A stretch of DNA of 64,000 nucleotides from Streptomyces sp. ICBB 8177 (GCF_003144095.1 NZ_NSKH01000003.1:258086-322085), one strand, 5' to 3'; counted from the stretch's first letter, positions 9,239 to 17,897 are shown. Notes: generated by a model from the sequence alone, not told the origin. Made by a program: numbers and translations.

Positions 9239-10441
9239 ATGCCCCGTCAGCACGCCCGCGTCCTCGTCGTCGGCGGCGGCACCGCCGGGATCACCGTCGC
9301 GGCCCGGCTGCGCCGCGCGGGCACCACCGGCGTCACGCTGCTCGAACCCTCCGCCACGCACTACTACCAGCCCCTGTGGACCCTGGTCGGCGGAGGCCGG
9401 GCCCCGATGGCCGCCAGCGCCAGGCCCGAGGCGTCCGTGCTGCCGAAGGGCGTGCGCTGGGTGCGCGACCGCGCGGTCGGCGTGGACCCCGTCGCACACA
9501 CCGTCGCCACCGCCGACAGCGGTGAGATCGGCTACGACCGCCTCGTGGTGTGCCCCGGCATCCGGCTGGACTGGGACGCGGTGCCCGGCATGGAGCACGC
9601 GGTGCGCTCCACCCCGTACGCCTCCACCAACTACGAACCCCGACTGGCCCCGAAAACCTGGCAGTTGATACGCGGCATGCGCGCGGGCACCGCCGTCTTC
9701 ACGATGCCGTCGGGCCCGGTCAAGTGCGGTGGCGCGCCGCAGAAGATCGCCTACCTCGCCGCGGACCACTGGCGCCGCCAGGGCGTGCTGCGGGACATCA
9801 GGGTGGTGCTGGTGCTGCCCACGCCCGCGATGTTCGGGCTGCCGGTCTTCGCCGCAGAACTGGAACGCGTCGCCGCCCGCTACGGCATCGAGGTCCGGCT
9901 CGGCAGCGAGCTGACGCGGGTCGACCCGGACGCGCGCGAGGCGGTCGTCACCGACCACGCGAACGGCACCGCCGAGACGATCGGCTACGACCTGCTGCAC
10001 GCCGTACCGCCGCAGACCGCGCCGCGCTGGCTGGCCGGCGGACCGCTGGCGGACGCCGCCGACCCGCGCGGCTGGGTGGAGGTCGACCGGCACACGATGC
10101 GGCACACGCGCTTCCCCGAGGTGTTCGCGCTCGGCGACGCGGGCTCCACGCCCAACTCCAAGACCGGCGCCGCGGTGCGCAAGCAGGCCCCCGTGGTGGT
10201 GCGCAACCTGCTGGACTCGCTGGCCGGACGGGAACCGACCGCCTCGTACGACGGCTACTCCTCCTGCCCGATCACCACCGCGCGCGACCGGATGCTGCTG
10301 GCCGAGTTCGACTACTCGATGACCCACACGCCGACGATCCCGCTGCTCGACACCACCCGCGAGCGGCGCGACATGTGGTACCTCAAGCGGTACGGCCTGC
10401 CGCTGCTGTACTGGCGGTTCATGCTGCGCGGGCTGGCCTGA
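9239..10441 (+). CDS. Sulfide:quinone oxidoreductase-like flavoprotein
   Basis: FAD-dependent pyridine-nucleotide-disulfide-type oxidoreductase of 400 residues. Rossmann motif ARVLVVGGGTAGITVAARL at the N-terminus, HYYQPLWTLVGGG (an SQR signature), SGPVKCGGAPQKIAYLA with a Cys in the position used by SQR, and the FAD-binding FALGDAGSTPNSKTGAAV toward the C-terminus. The C-terminal tail (LKRYGLPLLYWRFMLRG) is amphipathic, as in membrane-associated SQRs. It would oxidise sulfide to persulfide and reduce quinone, feeding the dioxygenase fusion encoded before it. ATG 9239 is preceded by CAGGAGG. Confidence 0.9.
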   Translation: MPRQHARVLVVGGGTAGITVAARLRRAGTTGVTLLEPSATHYYQPLWTLVGGGRAPMAASARPEASVLPKGVRWVRDRAVGVDPVAHTVATADSGEIGYDRLVVCPGIRLDWDAVPGMEHAVRSTPYASTNYEPRLAPKTWQLIRGMRAGTAVFTMPSGPVKCGGAPQKIAYLAADHWRRQGVLRDIRVVLVLPTPAMFGLPVFAAELERVAARYGIEVRLGSELTRVDPDAREAVVTDHANGTAETIGYDLLHAVPPQTAPRWLAGGPLADAADPRGWVEVDRHTMRHTRFPEVFALGDAGSTPNSKTGAAVRKQAPVVVRNLLDSLAGREPTASYDGYSSCPITTARDRMLLAEFDYSMTHTPTIPLLDTTRERRDMWYLKRYGLPLLYWRFMLRGLA

Positions 10442-10554
10442 GCGGCGCGGAGCGCGGGGCACGGGCGTCGGCGTGCCGGGCGGGCCCGGCGAGCCGAGGC
10501 GCACCGGGGTGTCAGGCGCGGCGATCTCGGCGGTCGTGGTCGAGAGTATCCGGC

Positions 10555-11730
10555 ATGAACGCCTCGACTACCCGCCGGATGACCGCCCGCAGCCGCACCG
10601 AGGCGCACAGGGTGGCCACCCCGCTGGAACTCTTCTTCGACCTGTGCTTCGTGGTCGCGGTCGCCCAGGCGGGCACCCGGCTGGTGCACTCGACGGCCGA
10701 GGGCCACCCGGGACACGCGGTCACCGGCTACCTCTTCGTCTTCTTCGGCATCTGGTGGGCGTGGATGAACTTCTCCTGGTTCGCCTCCGCCTACGACACC
10801 GACGACGTGCCGTACCGGATCGCCACGCTGGTCCAGATCGCGGGCGTCCTCATCTACGCCGCCGGGGTGCCGCGCGCGTTCGACGACAGCGACTGGGCGA
10901 TCGCGGTGCTGGGGTATGTGGTGATGCGGCTCGCGCTCACCTTCCAGTGGCTGCGCGCGGCGCACGCCGAGCGGGGCCCGGCGCGGCGCACCGCGCTGCT
11001 GTACGCGGGCGGGGTCGTGTTCTGCCAGGTGTGCTGGGTGTTGCTGCTGCTGGTACCCGCGGGGGCTGGGCGGGCCGCCGTGTTCCTGTGCGTGATCGTG
11101 GCCGAGATGCTGGTCCCGGTGATCGCCGAGCGCCGCCACCAGACGGCCTGGCACCCGCACCACATCTCCGAGCGCTACGGCCTGTTCACCCTGATCGTGC
11201 TCGGCGAGACGGTCTCCGCGGCGACCGTCGCCGTCCAGTCGGCCATCGACGAGCACGACGCGCTGGGGGAGTTGCTGCCGATCGCGGCGGGCGGCCTGCT
11301 GATCGTCTTCGCCGCGTGGTGGATCTACTTCGCGGTCCCCATCCACGGCCATCTGCGCGGCAACCGCCAGGCGTTCCTGTGGGGTTACGGGCACTACGTG
11401 GTCTTCTCGTCGGCGGCCGCGATCGGCGCGGGCATCGAGGTGGCGGTGGAACAGGCGGTCGGCAAGACCCACCTGACGACCACCGGCGCGTCGTTCGCCG
11501 TCACCGGTCCCAGCGCGGTCTTCCTGTTCACCCTGTGGCTCCTGCACGCCCGCCACTCCAAGCGCGGCCCGGCCCAGCAGGCCATCCTCCCGGTCACCGC
11601 GGTCCTGGTGGCCCTGTGCGCCTTCGCCGGCCACGCGGCGGTCCTGCTGGCCGGCATCATCTCGGCCCTGGCGGTGGCGGCAGGCGTGACCCTGGCGGCC
11701 CGCAACCCGGAGAGCCACGAGGCCGAGTGA
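10555..11730 (+). CDS. Low-temperature-requirement A (LtrA) family membrane protein
   Basis: Polytopic protein of 391 residues with about ten hydrophobic segments. The family hallmark near the N-terminus is ATPLELFFDLCFVVAVAQ, followed by FFGIWWAWMNFSWFASAYDTDD; the central ERYGLFTLIVLGETV is also conserved in LtrA proteins. Function is not established for the family. ATG 10555 gives a short basic cytoplasmic start. Monocistronic as far as can be seen. Confidence 0.88.
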   Translation: MNASTTRRMTARSRTEAHRVATPLELFFDLCFVVAVAQAGTRLVHSTAEGHPGHAVTGYLFVFFGIWWAWMNFSWFASAYDTDDVPYRIATLVQIAGVLIYAAGVPRAFDDSDWAIAVLGYVVMRLALTFQWLRAAHAERGPARRTALLYAGGVVFCQVCWVLLLLVPAGAGRAAVFLCVIVAEMLVPVIAERRHQTAWHPHHISERYGLFTLIVLGETVSAATVAVQSAIDEHDALGELLPIAAGGLLIVFAAWWIYFAVPIHGHLRGNRQAFLWGYGHYVVFSSAAAIGAGIEVAVEQAVGKTHLTTTGASFAVTGPSAVFLFTLWLLHARHSKRGPAQQAILPVTAVLVALCAFAGHAAVLLAGIISALAVAAGVTLAARNPESHEAE

Positions 11731-11806
11731 GACGACGGCGCGGCGCGCCGGGCGGCGGGCGGATTGCGTGCCCGCCGCGGCGCGGGCGTGGTGAGCGGAT
11801 GGCACG

Positions 11807-12412
11807 ATGCGGCGTATGGCATCCCTCATACCCCCCGTCGTCCCGCCCGGACGCATGAGTGCCGTCCCGCAGCCCACGTTCGAGCTGAACGGCACCGTGC
11901 GACTGCGGCCCTGGCGCGAGCGGGACGCGCCCGCCCTCGTGGAGGCCGCGCGGCAGGACGACATCCGGCACTGGAACCGGCCCTCCTACGTCACACTGGA
12001 CGACGCCCGGGACCGCGTCGAGGCGTATCGGCAGGCGTGGACGGCCGAGCGGTCGGCGATCTGGGCGATCGTGCGCGGGTCCGGCGACGAGGAGCGGGCC
12101 GTCGGACTCGTCGGGCTCGGCGACTTCGACCTCAAGGGCGGCAGCGCCGAGATCCTCTACTGGCTGCTGCCCGAGGGGCGGGGCGGTGGTCTCGCGGTGA
12201 AGGCGACGGTACGCGTGAGCCGTTGGGCGCTCGACGACCTCGGGCTGCACCGCCTGCGCATCACCCACTCCACCGCCAACCCCGCGTCCTGCCAGGTCGC
12301 GACGCGGGCCGGGGTCGCGCTGGAAGGCACCATGCGCAGCGCCCTGCTGCACGCCGACGGCTGGCACGACGAGCACCTGCACGCCCGCGTGCGGGGTGAT
12401 CGCTGGCCGTAG
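11807..12412 (+). CDS. GNAT-family N-acetyltransferase (RimJ/RimL type)
   Basis: About 200 residues. LRPWRERDAPALVEA opens the acetyltransferase fold, EILYWLLPEGRGGGLAVKA contains the acetyl-CoA pyrophosphate loop (R-G-x-G-L form), and LHRLRITHSTANPASCQVATRAG is the usual RimJ/RimL motif with the Asn-x-x-Ser segment. It may acetylate a protein N-terminus or a small amine. ATGs at 11807, 11816 and 11855 are all in frame; the last removes a Pro-rich leader and may be the true start. Confidence 0.85.
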   Translation: MRRMASLIPPVVPPGRMSAVPQPTFELNGTVRLRPWRERDAPALVEAARQDDIRHWNRPSYVTLDDARDRVEAYRQAWTAERSAIWAIVRGSGDEERAVGLVGLGDFDLKGGSAEILYWLLPEGRGGGLAVKATVRVSRWALDDLGLHRLRITHSTANPASCQVATRAGVALEGTMRSALLHADGWHDEHLHARVRGDRWP

Positions 12413-12422
12413 GCTTCGGTGC

Positions 12423-13205
12423 ATGACGAGTGGACGTACGAGCGACGGCAGCGCCGGGGACGCCGACTACGGGGCGATAGGCGGGGGTTACGCCGACTTC
12501 CGGCGGCCTGATCCGCGGATCGCGCAGGTGATCGCGCGGGCGCTGGGCGAGGCACGCACGGTGGTCAACGTCGGCGCGGGCGCCGGGTCCTACGAGGCGG
12601 CGGCGCCCGAGGTCACCCCCGTCGAGCCGTCCGCGTCGATGCGCGCGCAGCGCCCGGCCCACCTGGCACCGGCGATCGACGCCGTCGCGGAGGACCTTCC
12701 GTTCGCCGACGGCGCGTTCGACGCGGCGATGACCACGTTCAGCGTGCACCAGTGGAGCGACGTGACGGCGGGGCTGCGGGAGATGCGGCGGGTGGCGCGC
12801 GGTCCGGTGACCGTGCTGACCTGCGACCCGGCCCGCGTGAGGGACTTCTGGCTGTACGCGTACGCCCCCGGCGTCCTCGACACCGAGGCCCGGCGCTACC
12901 CGTCGGTCGCCACGATCGCGGCGGCGCTCGGCGGCGAGGTGAGCGTGGAGCCGGTACCGATCCCGGTGGACTGCACGGACGGCTTCAACGAGGCGTACTA
13001 CGCCCGCCCTGAACGCCTCCTGGACCCGGCGGCCCGGCAGGCGTGTTCGGCGTGGAGCTTCGTGGACGCCGCGACCGCCGACGCGTACACCGACCACCTG
13101 CGCCGCGACCTCGCCGACGGCACGTGGGACGCCCGGTACGGCTCCCTGCGCGAACAGCCCTCCTACGAAGGCTCGTTGGTCCTGGTCCGCGCGGTGCCGG
13201 CGTAG
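12423..13205 (+). CDS. Class I SAM-dependent methyltransferase
   Basis: 260 residues with a Methyltransf_11-type domain: TVVNVGAGAGSYEAA is the SAM-binding glycine motif, the acidic residue of strand beta-2 is in VTPVEPSASM, AEDLPFADGAFDAAMTTFSVHQWSD is motif II/III, and the C-terminal third is a substrate-binding cap. Substrate cannot be told from sequence. ATG 12423 lies 10 nt after the GNAT stop, so the two may be co-transcribed. Confidence 0.85.
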   Translation: MTSGRTSDGSAGDADYGAIGGGYADFRRPDPRIAQVIARALGEARTVVNVGAGAGSYEAAAPEVTPVEPSASMRAQRPAHLAPAIDAVAEDLPFADGAFDAAMTTFSVHQWSDVTAGLREMRRVARGPVTVLTCDPARVRDFWLYAYAPGVLDTEARRYPSVATIAAALGGEVSVEPVPIPVDCTDGFNEAYYARPERLLDPAARQACSAWSFVDAATADAYTDHLRRDLADGTWDARYGSLREQPSYEGSLVLVRAVPA

Positions 13206-13342
13206 CCGTCGGCTGCCCCAACGGGCCCCCGGCGACGCCTTCGAGCGCACCGGACCGGGGCCGCGAGGTGCCCGCCCGCCTCTCGGCCCCGGCCCGCCAC
13301 GGAAAGGACGGCGCGGCAGGGCGGAACGGGGTGGCGCGCCGG

Positions 13343-13685
13343 TCAGACGGAGAACGACCAGGAGTCCCCGGGAGCTTGCAACGTGCCCCCCTCGGCGTTG
13401 AGTTCGGCCCCCATGGCGTGAAGGGGGAAGCGGTCGAGTTCGTCCCACTTCCGGGCCACCCGGTCCAGCGCGTCCCAGAGTCGGTGGGGGGCCGCCCTGG
13501 TGCACGAGACGACGGTGGCCGTCCTCGGCGCGCGCCCACGAGCCGTCAGCGGCGAGCAGCCAGGTAACGGGGCGGTTGCCGTCTGGGTAGGGGGCGGAGC
13601 GTCCACCCCGGCTTGCCAGTTCCTCGACCACTGCATCGGGCGTCAGATCGGCCCGGTCTGTCAGGATGGGGATGGGGTTCGGCAT
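13343..13685 (-). pseudogene. Remnant fusing a graspetide ATP-grasp N-terminus to a methyltransferase C-terminus
   Basis: Reads from ATG 13685, 1 nt after the precursor stop, and needs a frameshift at the G6 run 13486-13491 to reach the stop at 13343. The first ~25 residues (PIPILTDRADLTPDAVVEEL) look like the start of graspetide ATP-grasp ligases (TgmB group). After that the text switches to what looks like the end of a PIMT-like methyltransferase: TWLLAADGSWARAEDGHRRL, then PHRLWDALDRV and GAELNAEGG. The same C-terminal pattern (GPRRLWDTIEELHALF, FGITVTAERL) closes the methyltransferase at 59088-60160. The simplest reading is a deletion that removed nearly all of tgmB and tgmC and joined their ends, followed by a homopolymer frameshift. 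Confidence 0.6.
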
Positions 13686-13686
13686 G

Positions 13687-13926
13687 TCACCACAGGTCGG
13701 TTCCGCTGCCGGAGCCGGAGCCGGAGCCGGAGCGGTCGCTGTCGCCGTTGCTCGTCTCGGTCTGTGTCTCCGGCCTGGCCGCGGACTCCGCGTGCCAGGG
13801 GTTGCCGGATGCCGACACGTTGAGCTGAAGCGCGTCGCTGTAGGTGATCATCGGTGCGTCGCTGGTGCTCGCCGGCGGGGACACCAGGTGCCGCACCCCG
13901 AAGGGGAGGGCGGTCACAGTGCTCAT
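13687..13926 (-). CDS. Putative ATP-grasp-modified RiPP (graspetide) precursor, orphaned
   Basis: 79 residues starting at ATG 13926 behind GAGGAAG. The N-terminal leader has LPFGVRHLVSPP, matching the RPFxLR-like opening of actinobacterial ATP-grasp target peptides, then a Tyr-centred stretch (ITYSDALQLNVSASGNPWHA) and a Thr/Glu/Asp-rich part (ARPETQTETSNGDSD) that could supply ester donors and acceptors. It ends in a Ser-Gly repeat tail (DNA GGAGCC repeats around 13711-13732). The immediately downstream modification genes are reduced to a remnant, so it is probably silent. An unrelated small secreted or regulatory peptide is the alternative. Confidence 0.55.
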   Translation of the reverse strand: MSTVTALPFGVRHLVSPPASTSDAPMITYSDALQLNVSASGNPWHAESAARPETQTETSNGDSDRSGSGSGSGSGTDLW

Positions 13927-14401
13927 CTCTTCCTCGTTTCCGCTATTGCAGGTCTCTCCGCTCCCGGACGGGTGCGGGGGCCCCGCCCCGGTCCGTGGTG
14001 GGGAACACACGGCCGGGGACGAGGTTGGCCGTTCCGGCGGGATGCTGACACCCGCCGAGGAGGAACCGGGGGCGGGCTGCGTGAACACGCGCTGGTTGAG
14101 CGACAACGATGGCGACTCGCCATCGCGTTGGATGGCGAGCACTGTATGGCCAGGGCGTTACGGCTCCCCGCACGGTGGATGCGGTACTCGGGACGGGGCA
14201 CCGTTTTCAGTTGGGCAACGCTGGTGGTCGGCGCGCTCGACATGACTTCGGGCATGGGGTACCTCGGATTCGGGCTGGTACGTCTGAACAAACAGTAGGA
14301 GACCCAGAGTGAACCCCCCAGGTACGCTCGACAGGTCCGGCGCCGTTCCAACGGGACAGGAATAGAGGCGAGTTGGATGACCGAGCGAGCAAGCTGAGCG
14401 G
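13927..14401. other. 475-nt gene-free stretch between the graspetide precursor and the XRE gene
   Basis: No credible coding frame on either strand. It holds a 19-nt near-palindrome at 14107-14125 (CGATGGCGA, C, TCGCCATCG) with a further half-site GATGGCGAG at 14131-14139, which could be an operator for the XRE regulator downstream. Base composition is less GC-rich than the surroundings in the last 150 nt, consistent with promoters. Confidence 0.5.
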
Positions 14402-15211
14402 ATGAACAAACCCCAGAACGCCGCCGCGTACTTCGGCAAGGAAGCCAAAGCGTTGCGTGAGCACCTGCGCTTGTCGCAAGACGCTTTCGCGGATCGGTTG
14501 CACTAAACGCAAGCGCAGGTCAGCAAGGTGGAAAGCGGCGCGGTGCTCGCCTCGTCCGCGTTCGCGGAAGCGATGGACCGGGTTGCCGACACCGCTGGCG
14601 TGTACGTCCGTCTGCGGGAGAAGCTCAGCAAGCAGGGGCACCCCGAATGGTTCGTACCGTACGTCTCGTTGGAAGAGTCGGCGAGCGGCATCACGGACTA
14701 CTCGTGCACGTTCCTGATGGGGCTGTTGCAGACTCCCGAGTACGCCGAAGCCGTCATGAGAGCTGCTTTCCCCCGCGAGAGCACGGACCAGATCAAGGCA
14801 CGGGTAGAGCTACGCATGAGGCGGCAGGCCGTCATAGAGCGGGCGGAACCGCCTCTGTTGTGGGTTGTCGTCCATGAGGCCGTCCTGCGAACATGCGTCG
14901 GGGGAAAGGCCGTCATGGCAGCGCAGCTCGAACACCTCGCGGTGCTCATGCAGTCGCCTCACGTGACGATCCAGGTTCTTCCCTACAAGGCGGGTGCCGC
15001 CCCCTCCCATCTGCCCTTTACGCTGCTCTCGATGGATGGAAAACCTCACGCTGTCTACACCGAGACGCCGACACACGGCGGGCAGGTCGACGAGACGGCA
15101 AGCGTGGTGAGTTCCGCCGTCGTCATGTTCGACCGCCTGCGCATGGCAGCGCAGTCCGAGACCGACTCGCTGGCCCTGGTTCGCACGATCATGGAGGATC
15201 ACGCCCGATGA
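14402..15211 (+). pseudogene. XRE-family regulator with DUF5753-type domain, interrupted by an in-frame TAA
   Basis: From ATG 14402 the frame starts as an HTH_31/XRE protein (YFGKEAKALREHLRLSQDAF) and meets TAA at 14504-14506 (codon 35). It then continues without any shift: TQAQVSKVESG completes the helix-turn-helix and residues beyond form the usual DUF5753 ligand-binding domain (EWFVPYVSLEESASGITDY, YSCTFLMGLLQTPEYAEAVM, LWVVVHEAVLRT). In this family a Tyr commonly occupies the stop position (xYTQAQVSKVE), so one third-base change (TAC or TAT to TAA) explains the loss. Reinitiation at GTG/ATG near 14528 would give a protein without a complete DNA-binding domain. Overlaps the DUF397 gene by 4 nt. 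Confidence 0.85.
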
Positions 15212-15417
15212 GCAACACCCCCGACCCCCGACTCCCGCGGTGGGTCAAGAGCACGTACAGCGGCGGCGAGGGTCAGTGCGTCGAGTGGGCTCCGGAGCAC
15301 GCCCGCGCCACGGGCGAGTTCCTGGTGCGGGACAGCAAGGACCCCCAGGGCCCTCACCTCACCCTGACAGCCGACCAGTGGGCCGGTCTGGTCGCTTTCG
15401 CCAAAGAACACGGCTGA
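15208..15417 (+). CDS. DUF397 small protein
   Basis: 69 residues: PRWVKSTYSGGEGQCVEWA, then LVRDSKDPQGPHLTLTADQWAGLVAF, the full DUF397 pattern. DUF397 proteins in streptomycetes nearly always pair with an XRE/DUF5753 regulator and act with it, some in development (BldB neighbourhood) or as toxin-antitoxin-like pairs. The ATGA overlap with the upstream XRE gene implies coupled translation, which the nonsense codon in the regulator would now reduce. Confidence 0.92.
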   Translation: MSNTPDPRLPRWVKSTYSGGEGQCVEWAPEHARATGEFLVRDSKDPQGPHLTLTADQWAGLVAFAKEHG

Positions 15418-15445
15418 GGCGCAACCCGGAGCGCGCGACCGACCC

Positions 15446-15483
15446 GAGCCCTGCCACTTCATCCCCGTGGAGTGGCAGGGCTC
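15446..15483. terminator. Hairpin terminator after DUF397
   Basis: Perfect 13-bp inverted repeat GAGCCCTGCCACT / AGTGGCAGGGCTC with a 12-nt loop, 29 nt past the DUF397 stop. Confidence 0.8.
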
Positions 15484-15619
15484 ACTTGCTGTATCGCCGA
15501 GTTGCACAACGTCCCCGCCGAACTCGCCGCCTGCGCACGGCTCGGCGCGTAGCCGAAGGCCGAAGCGCGGACGGCCTGACCCGCGCGCACAGTTCAGGCC
15601 GCCGTACCGGAGGAACGCG

Positions 15620-16489
15620 TCAGCGGGCCAGCCGCCCCAGCAGTGACGACGCCACCGTGACGCCGAGTGCCGCGGCCACGATCAGGACCAGGTAGTCCAT
15701 GCCCAGGTGGGAATGCGTGCCGAGCAGCAGGCCGCGCAGGGCGTCGACCTGGTAGCTCAAGGGGTTGATCTTGCTGAGCGTCTGGAGCCAGCCGGGCATG
15801 ACCGCGACCGGGTAGAGCGCGTTGGAGGCGAAGAACAGCGGCATGGTGATCGCCTGCCCGATACCCATCAGGCGGTCGCGGGTCAGCACGATGCCCGCGA
15901 TGGACATCGACAGGCAGGAGAAGAACGCCGACCCGAGGATGACCGCCACCGCGACCCCGAGCAGCCGCAACGGGTTCCAGGTCAGGGAGACGCCCAGCAC
16001 GGCCGCGATCACGATCACCACGATCGCCTGGATCAGCGCCTTCACCCCGGCCGCGAACGCCTTGCCGGTGATCAGCGCGAACCGGGGCGTCGGGGTGACC
16101 AGCAGCTTGGTCAGGATGCCCGCGTCCCGCTCCCAGATGATCATGATGCCGTAGAAGATCGCGATGAACATCGCGGACTGCGCGATGATGCCCGGCGCCA
16201 GGTAGTCCAGGTACGGGATGCCGCCGGTCGGGATGGCGTGGATGTGGGTGAACGTCTCACCGAAGATCAGCAGCCACAACGCGGGCTGGATCGCGCGGGT
16301 GTACAGCTCGGTGCGGTCGTGGCGCAGCTTCTGCAACTCGACCGCGCACATCGCGCCGACCCGGGCGGGCAGCATGCGCCAGCCGGTGCGGGCGGGCGGC
16401 GGGGCGAGCAGCAGGTCGAGTCGGCGGACGGCCTGCGTCGCCGCGTCCTCAGCCGACGCGGGACGCGGTGCGGCGGGTGCTGCGGACAT
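15620..16489 (-). CDS. ABC-2 type drug-export permease (DrrB-like)
   Basis: 289 residues with six hydrophobic segments and the ABC-2 hallmark near IIWERDAGILTKLLVTPTPR. Pairs with the ATPase encoded just upstream, whose 3' end it overlaps by 41 nt; ATG 16489 was chosen because AGGAGA precedes it at good spacing. DrrAB-type exporters pump lipophilic antibiotics; here the pair is controlled by an upstream MarR gene. It lies 8 kb outside the polyketide cluster, so a role in self-resistance is possible but not shown. Confidence 0.9.
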   Translation of the reverse strand: MSAAPAAPRPASAEDAATQAVRRLDLLLAPPPARTGWRMLPARVGAMCAVELQKLRHDRTELYTRAIQPALWLLIFGETFTHIHAIPTGGIPYLDYLAPGIIAQSAMFIAIFYGIMIIWERDAGILTKLLVTPTPRFALITGKAFAAGVKALIQAIVVIVIAAVLGVSLTWNPLRLLGVAVAVILGSAFFSCLSMSIAGIVLTRDRLMGIGQAITMPLFFASNALYPVAVMPGWLQTLSKINPLSYQVDALRGLLLGTHSHLGMDYLVLIVAAALGVTVASSLLGRLAR

Positions 16490-17339
16490 CGCGGAAATCT
16501 CCTCCCTCATCGAGACCACTGCCGGCGACGTCACGGAAGACGTCCTCCAGGGTCGGCGCCGAGCCGTCCGCCCGCCGCTCGCGCAGTTCGGTACGCAGCT
16601 GCTCGGGGGTGCCCAGGGCGCGGATGCTGCCCTTGTGCATCAGGGCGACGCGGTCGCAGTACTGGTCCGCCTCGTCCATGTAGTGCGTGGTGACCAGCAC
16701 GGTCATCCCGGTCGCCTTGCGCACCGCGTTGATGTGCTCCCACACGCTGGTGCGGGCGATCGGGTCCAGGCCGATGGTCGGCTCGTCGAGCATCAGCAGC
16801 CTCGGCGCGCTGACCAGGGCCTGTGCCAGCTCCAGGCGGCGCACCATGCCTCCGGAGTAGGTCTTGGCGAGCCGGTCGGCGGCGTCGGTCAGGTCGACCG
16901 CCTCCAGCGCCTGGGCGACCCGGGCGGCGCGCTCGCGGCGGGAGACGTCGAAGACCCGGGCGAACAGCGAGACGTTCTCCCGCCCGGTCAGTCCGCCGTC
17001 GGCGGACAACTGCTGCGGCACGTAGCCCAGCAGCCGCCGCACCGCCATCTTCTCCTTCGCCGGGTCGTGGCCGAAGACGGTGACCATGCCGGGCGGCACC
17101 GGCAGCAGGGTGGTGACGCAGCGGATCGCGGTGGTCTTGCCCGCGCCGTTCGGGCCGAGCAGGCCGAAGCACTCGCCGGCCGCCACCGACAGGTCGAGGC
17201 CGTCGACCGCCTTGGTCTCGCCGAACGCGTAGTTCAGGCCGCTGCACACGACGGCCTCGGCAGTCGCCTCCCGCTCGGCGTTCACGCGTTCGGCGTCGGC
17301 GGAACGCGCTCGGGCGGCGGCACCAGCGTCGTCAGTCAC
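16449..17339 (-). CDS. ABC transporter ATP-binding protein (DrrA-like)
   Basis: 296 residues: Walker A LGPNGAGKTTAIR, Q-loop GYVPQQLSADG, signature TYSGGMVRRLELA, Walker B RLLMLDEPTIGLDP and switch His in TTHYMDEAD. The C-terminal tail (PTLEDVFRDV) is typical of daunorubicin-resistance ATPases. An Ala/Arg/Glu-rich N-terminal extension of about 30 residues precedes the domain. Start GTG 17339 overlaps the MarR stop (GTGA), so MarR, ATPase and permease form a translationally coupled operon. Confidence 0.93.
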   Translation of the reverse strand: MTDDAGAAARARSADAERVNAEREATAEAVVCSGLNYAFGETKAVDGLDLSVAAGECFGLLGPNGAGKTTAIRCVTTLLPVPPGMVTVFGHDPAKEKMAVRRLLGYVPQQLSADGGLTGRENVSLFARVFDVSRRERAARVAQALEAVDLTDAADRLAKTYSGGMVRRLELAQALVSAPRLLMLDEPTIGLDPIARTSVWEHINAVRKATGMTVLVTTHYMDEADQYCDRVALMHKGSIRALGTPEQLRTELRERRADGSAPTLEDVFRDVAGSGLDEGGDFRDVRSTRRTASRVG

Positions 17340-17794
17340 TGCTCCTCCACTTCCTCGCGCAGGCTCTCGGCGAGCCTGCGCAGTGCCGGTAGCGCGGCGG
17401 CGAGCGCCGCCTGATCGTCCGTTGACAGTGCTTCCACGTGGCGGTGGACCAGTGCGGAACGCCGTTCCTGCCAGTCGCGCAGCCGGGCCTCCGCCTCGGG
17501 GGTGGGCAGCAGCAGCGCGGAGCGGCGGTCGCCGGGATCGGTCTCCCGGCGCAACAGACCCGCCGCGGTGAGCTGGTTGACCAGCGTGGAGACCGAATTG
17601 CCCGCGAGGTAGAGCTCCTTGGCGGCGGCCGACACGCGCAGCCCCGGATTGGCGGCGACCAGCCGCATCAGCTCGATCTGGGCGCCGCGCAGCCGGGGGA
17701 CGGGGGTGTCGCGGCGCAGCCTGCGCCGGATCAGCCGCTGGACGCCGCCCAGGGCGTCGGCGAGCGCGTCGGATATGTCGGCTGGCGCTGTCAC
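17336..17794 (-). CDS. MarR-family transcriptional regulator
   Basis: 152 residues with a winged helix: GAQIELMRLVAANPGLRVSA, AKELYLAGNSVSTLVNQL (recognition helix) and DPGDRRSALLLPT (wing with the conserved DxRS). First gene of the exporter operon and its likely ligand-responsive repressor. Start GTG 17794. The AT-rich stretch directly upstream (about 17796-17818), containing CTAA spaced by three bases twice on the minus strand, is the probable promoter and operator. Confidence 0.9.
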   Translation of the reverse strand: MTAPADISDALADALGGVQRLIRRRLRRDTPVPRLRGAQIELMRLVAANPGLRVSAAAKELYLAGNSVSTLVNQLTAAGLLRRETDPGDRRSALLLPTPEAEARLRDWQERRSALVHRHVEALSTDDQAALAAALPALRRLAESLREEVEEQ

Positions 17795-17863
17795 TCCATA
17801 ATTTTAGCTCTTAGTACGAGGTATCTGCCAAGGGGTGCGGAGCAGTGTGCGGGGCGTACGCGA

Positions 17864-17897
17864 CAGGGCCCCGCGCGCGCCGTCGCGCGGGGCCCTG
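17864..17897. terminator. Hairpin terminator of the LPMO gene
   Basis: Perfect 14-bp inverted repeat CAGGGCCCCGCGCG with a 6-nt loop, 27 nt beyond the LPMO stop in its direction of transcription. Confidence 0.8.

Noticed and set aside
10312..11964. 550-codon minus-strand frame
   Set aside because: Antisense to the LtrA gene with Arg/Gln/His-rich product and no domain.
13711..13732. Short GGAGCC tandem repeat as a mobile or CRISPR-like element
   Set aside because: It simply encodes the Ser-Gly tail of the precursor-like peptide.
13844..14245. 133-codon plus-strand frame upstream of the XRE gene
   Set aside because: No ribosome-binding site or motif, Gly/Ser-rich composition, and it overlaps the precursor promoter.
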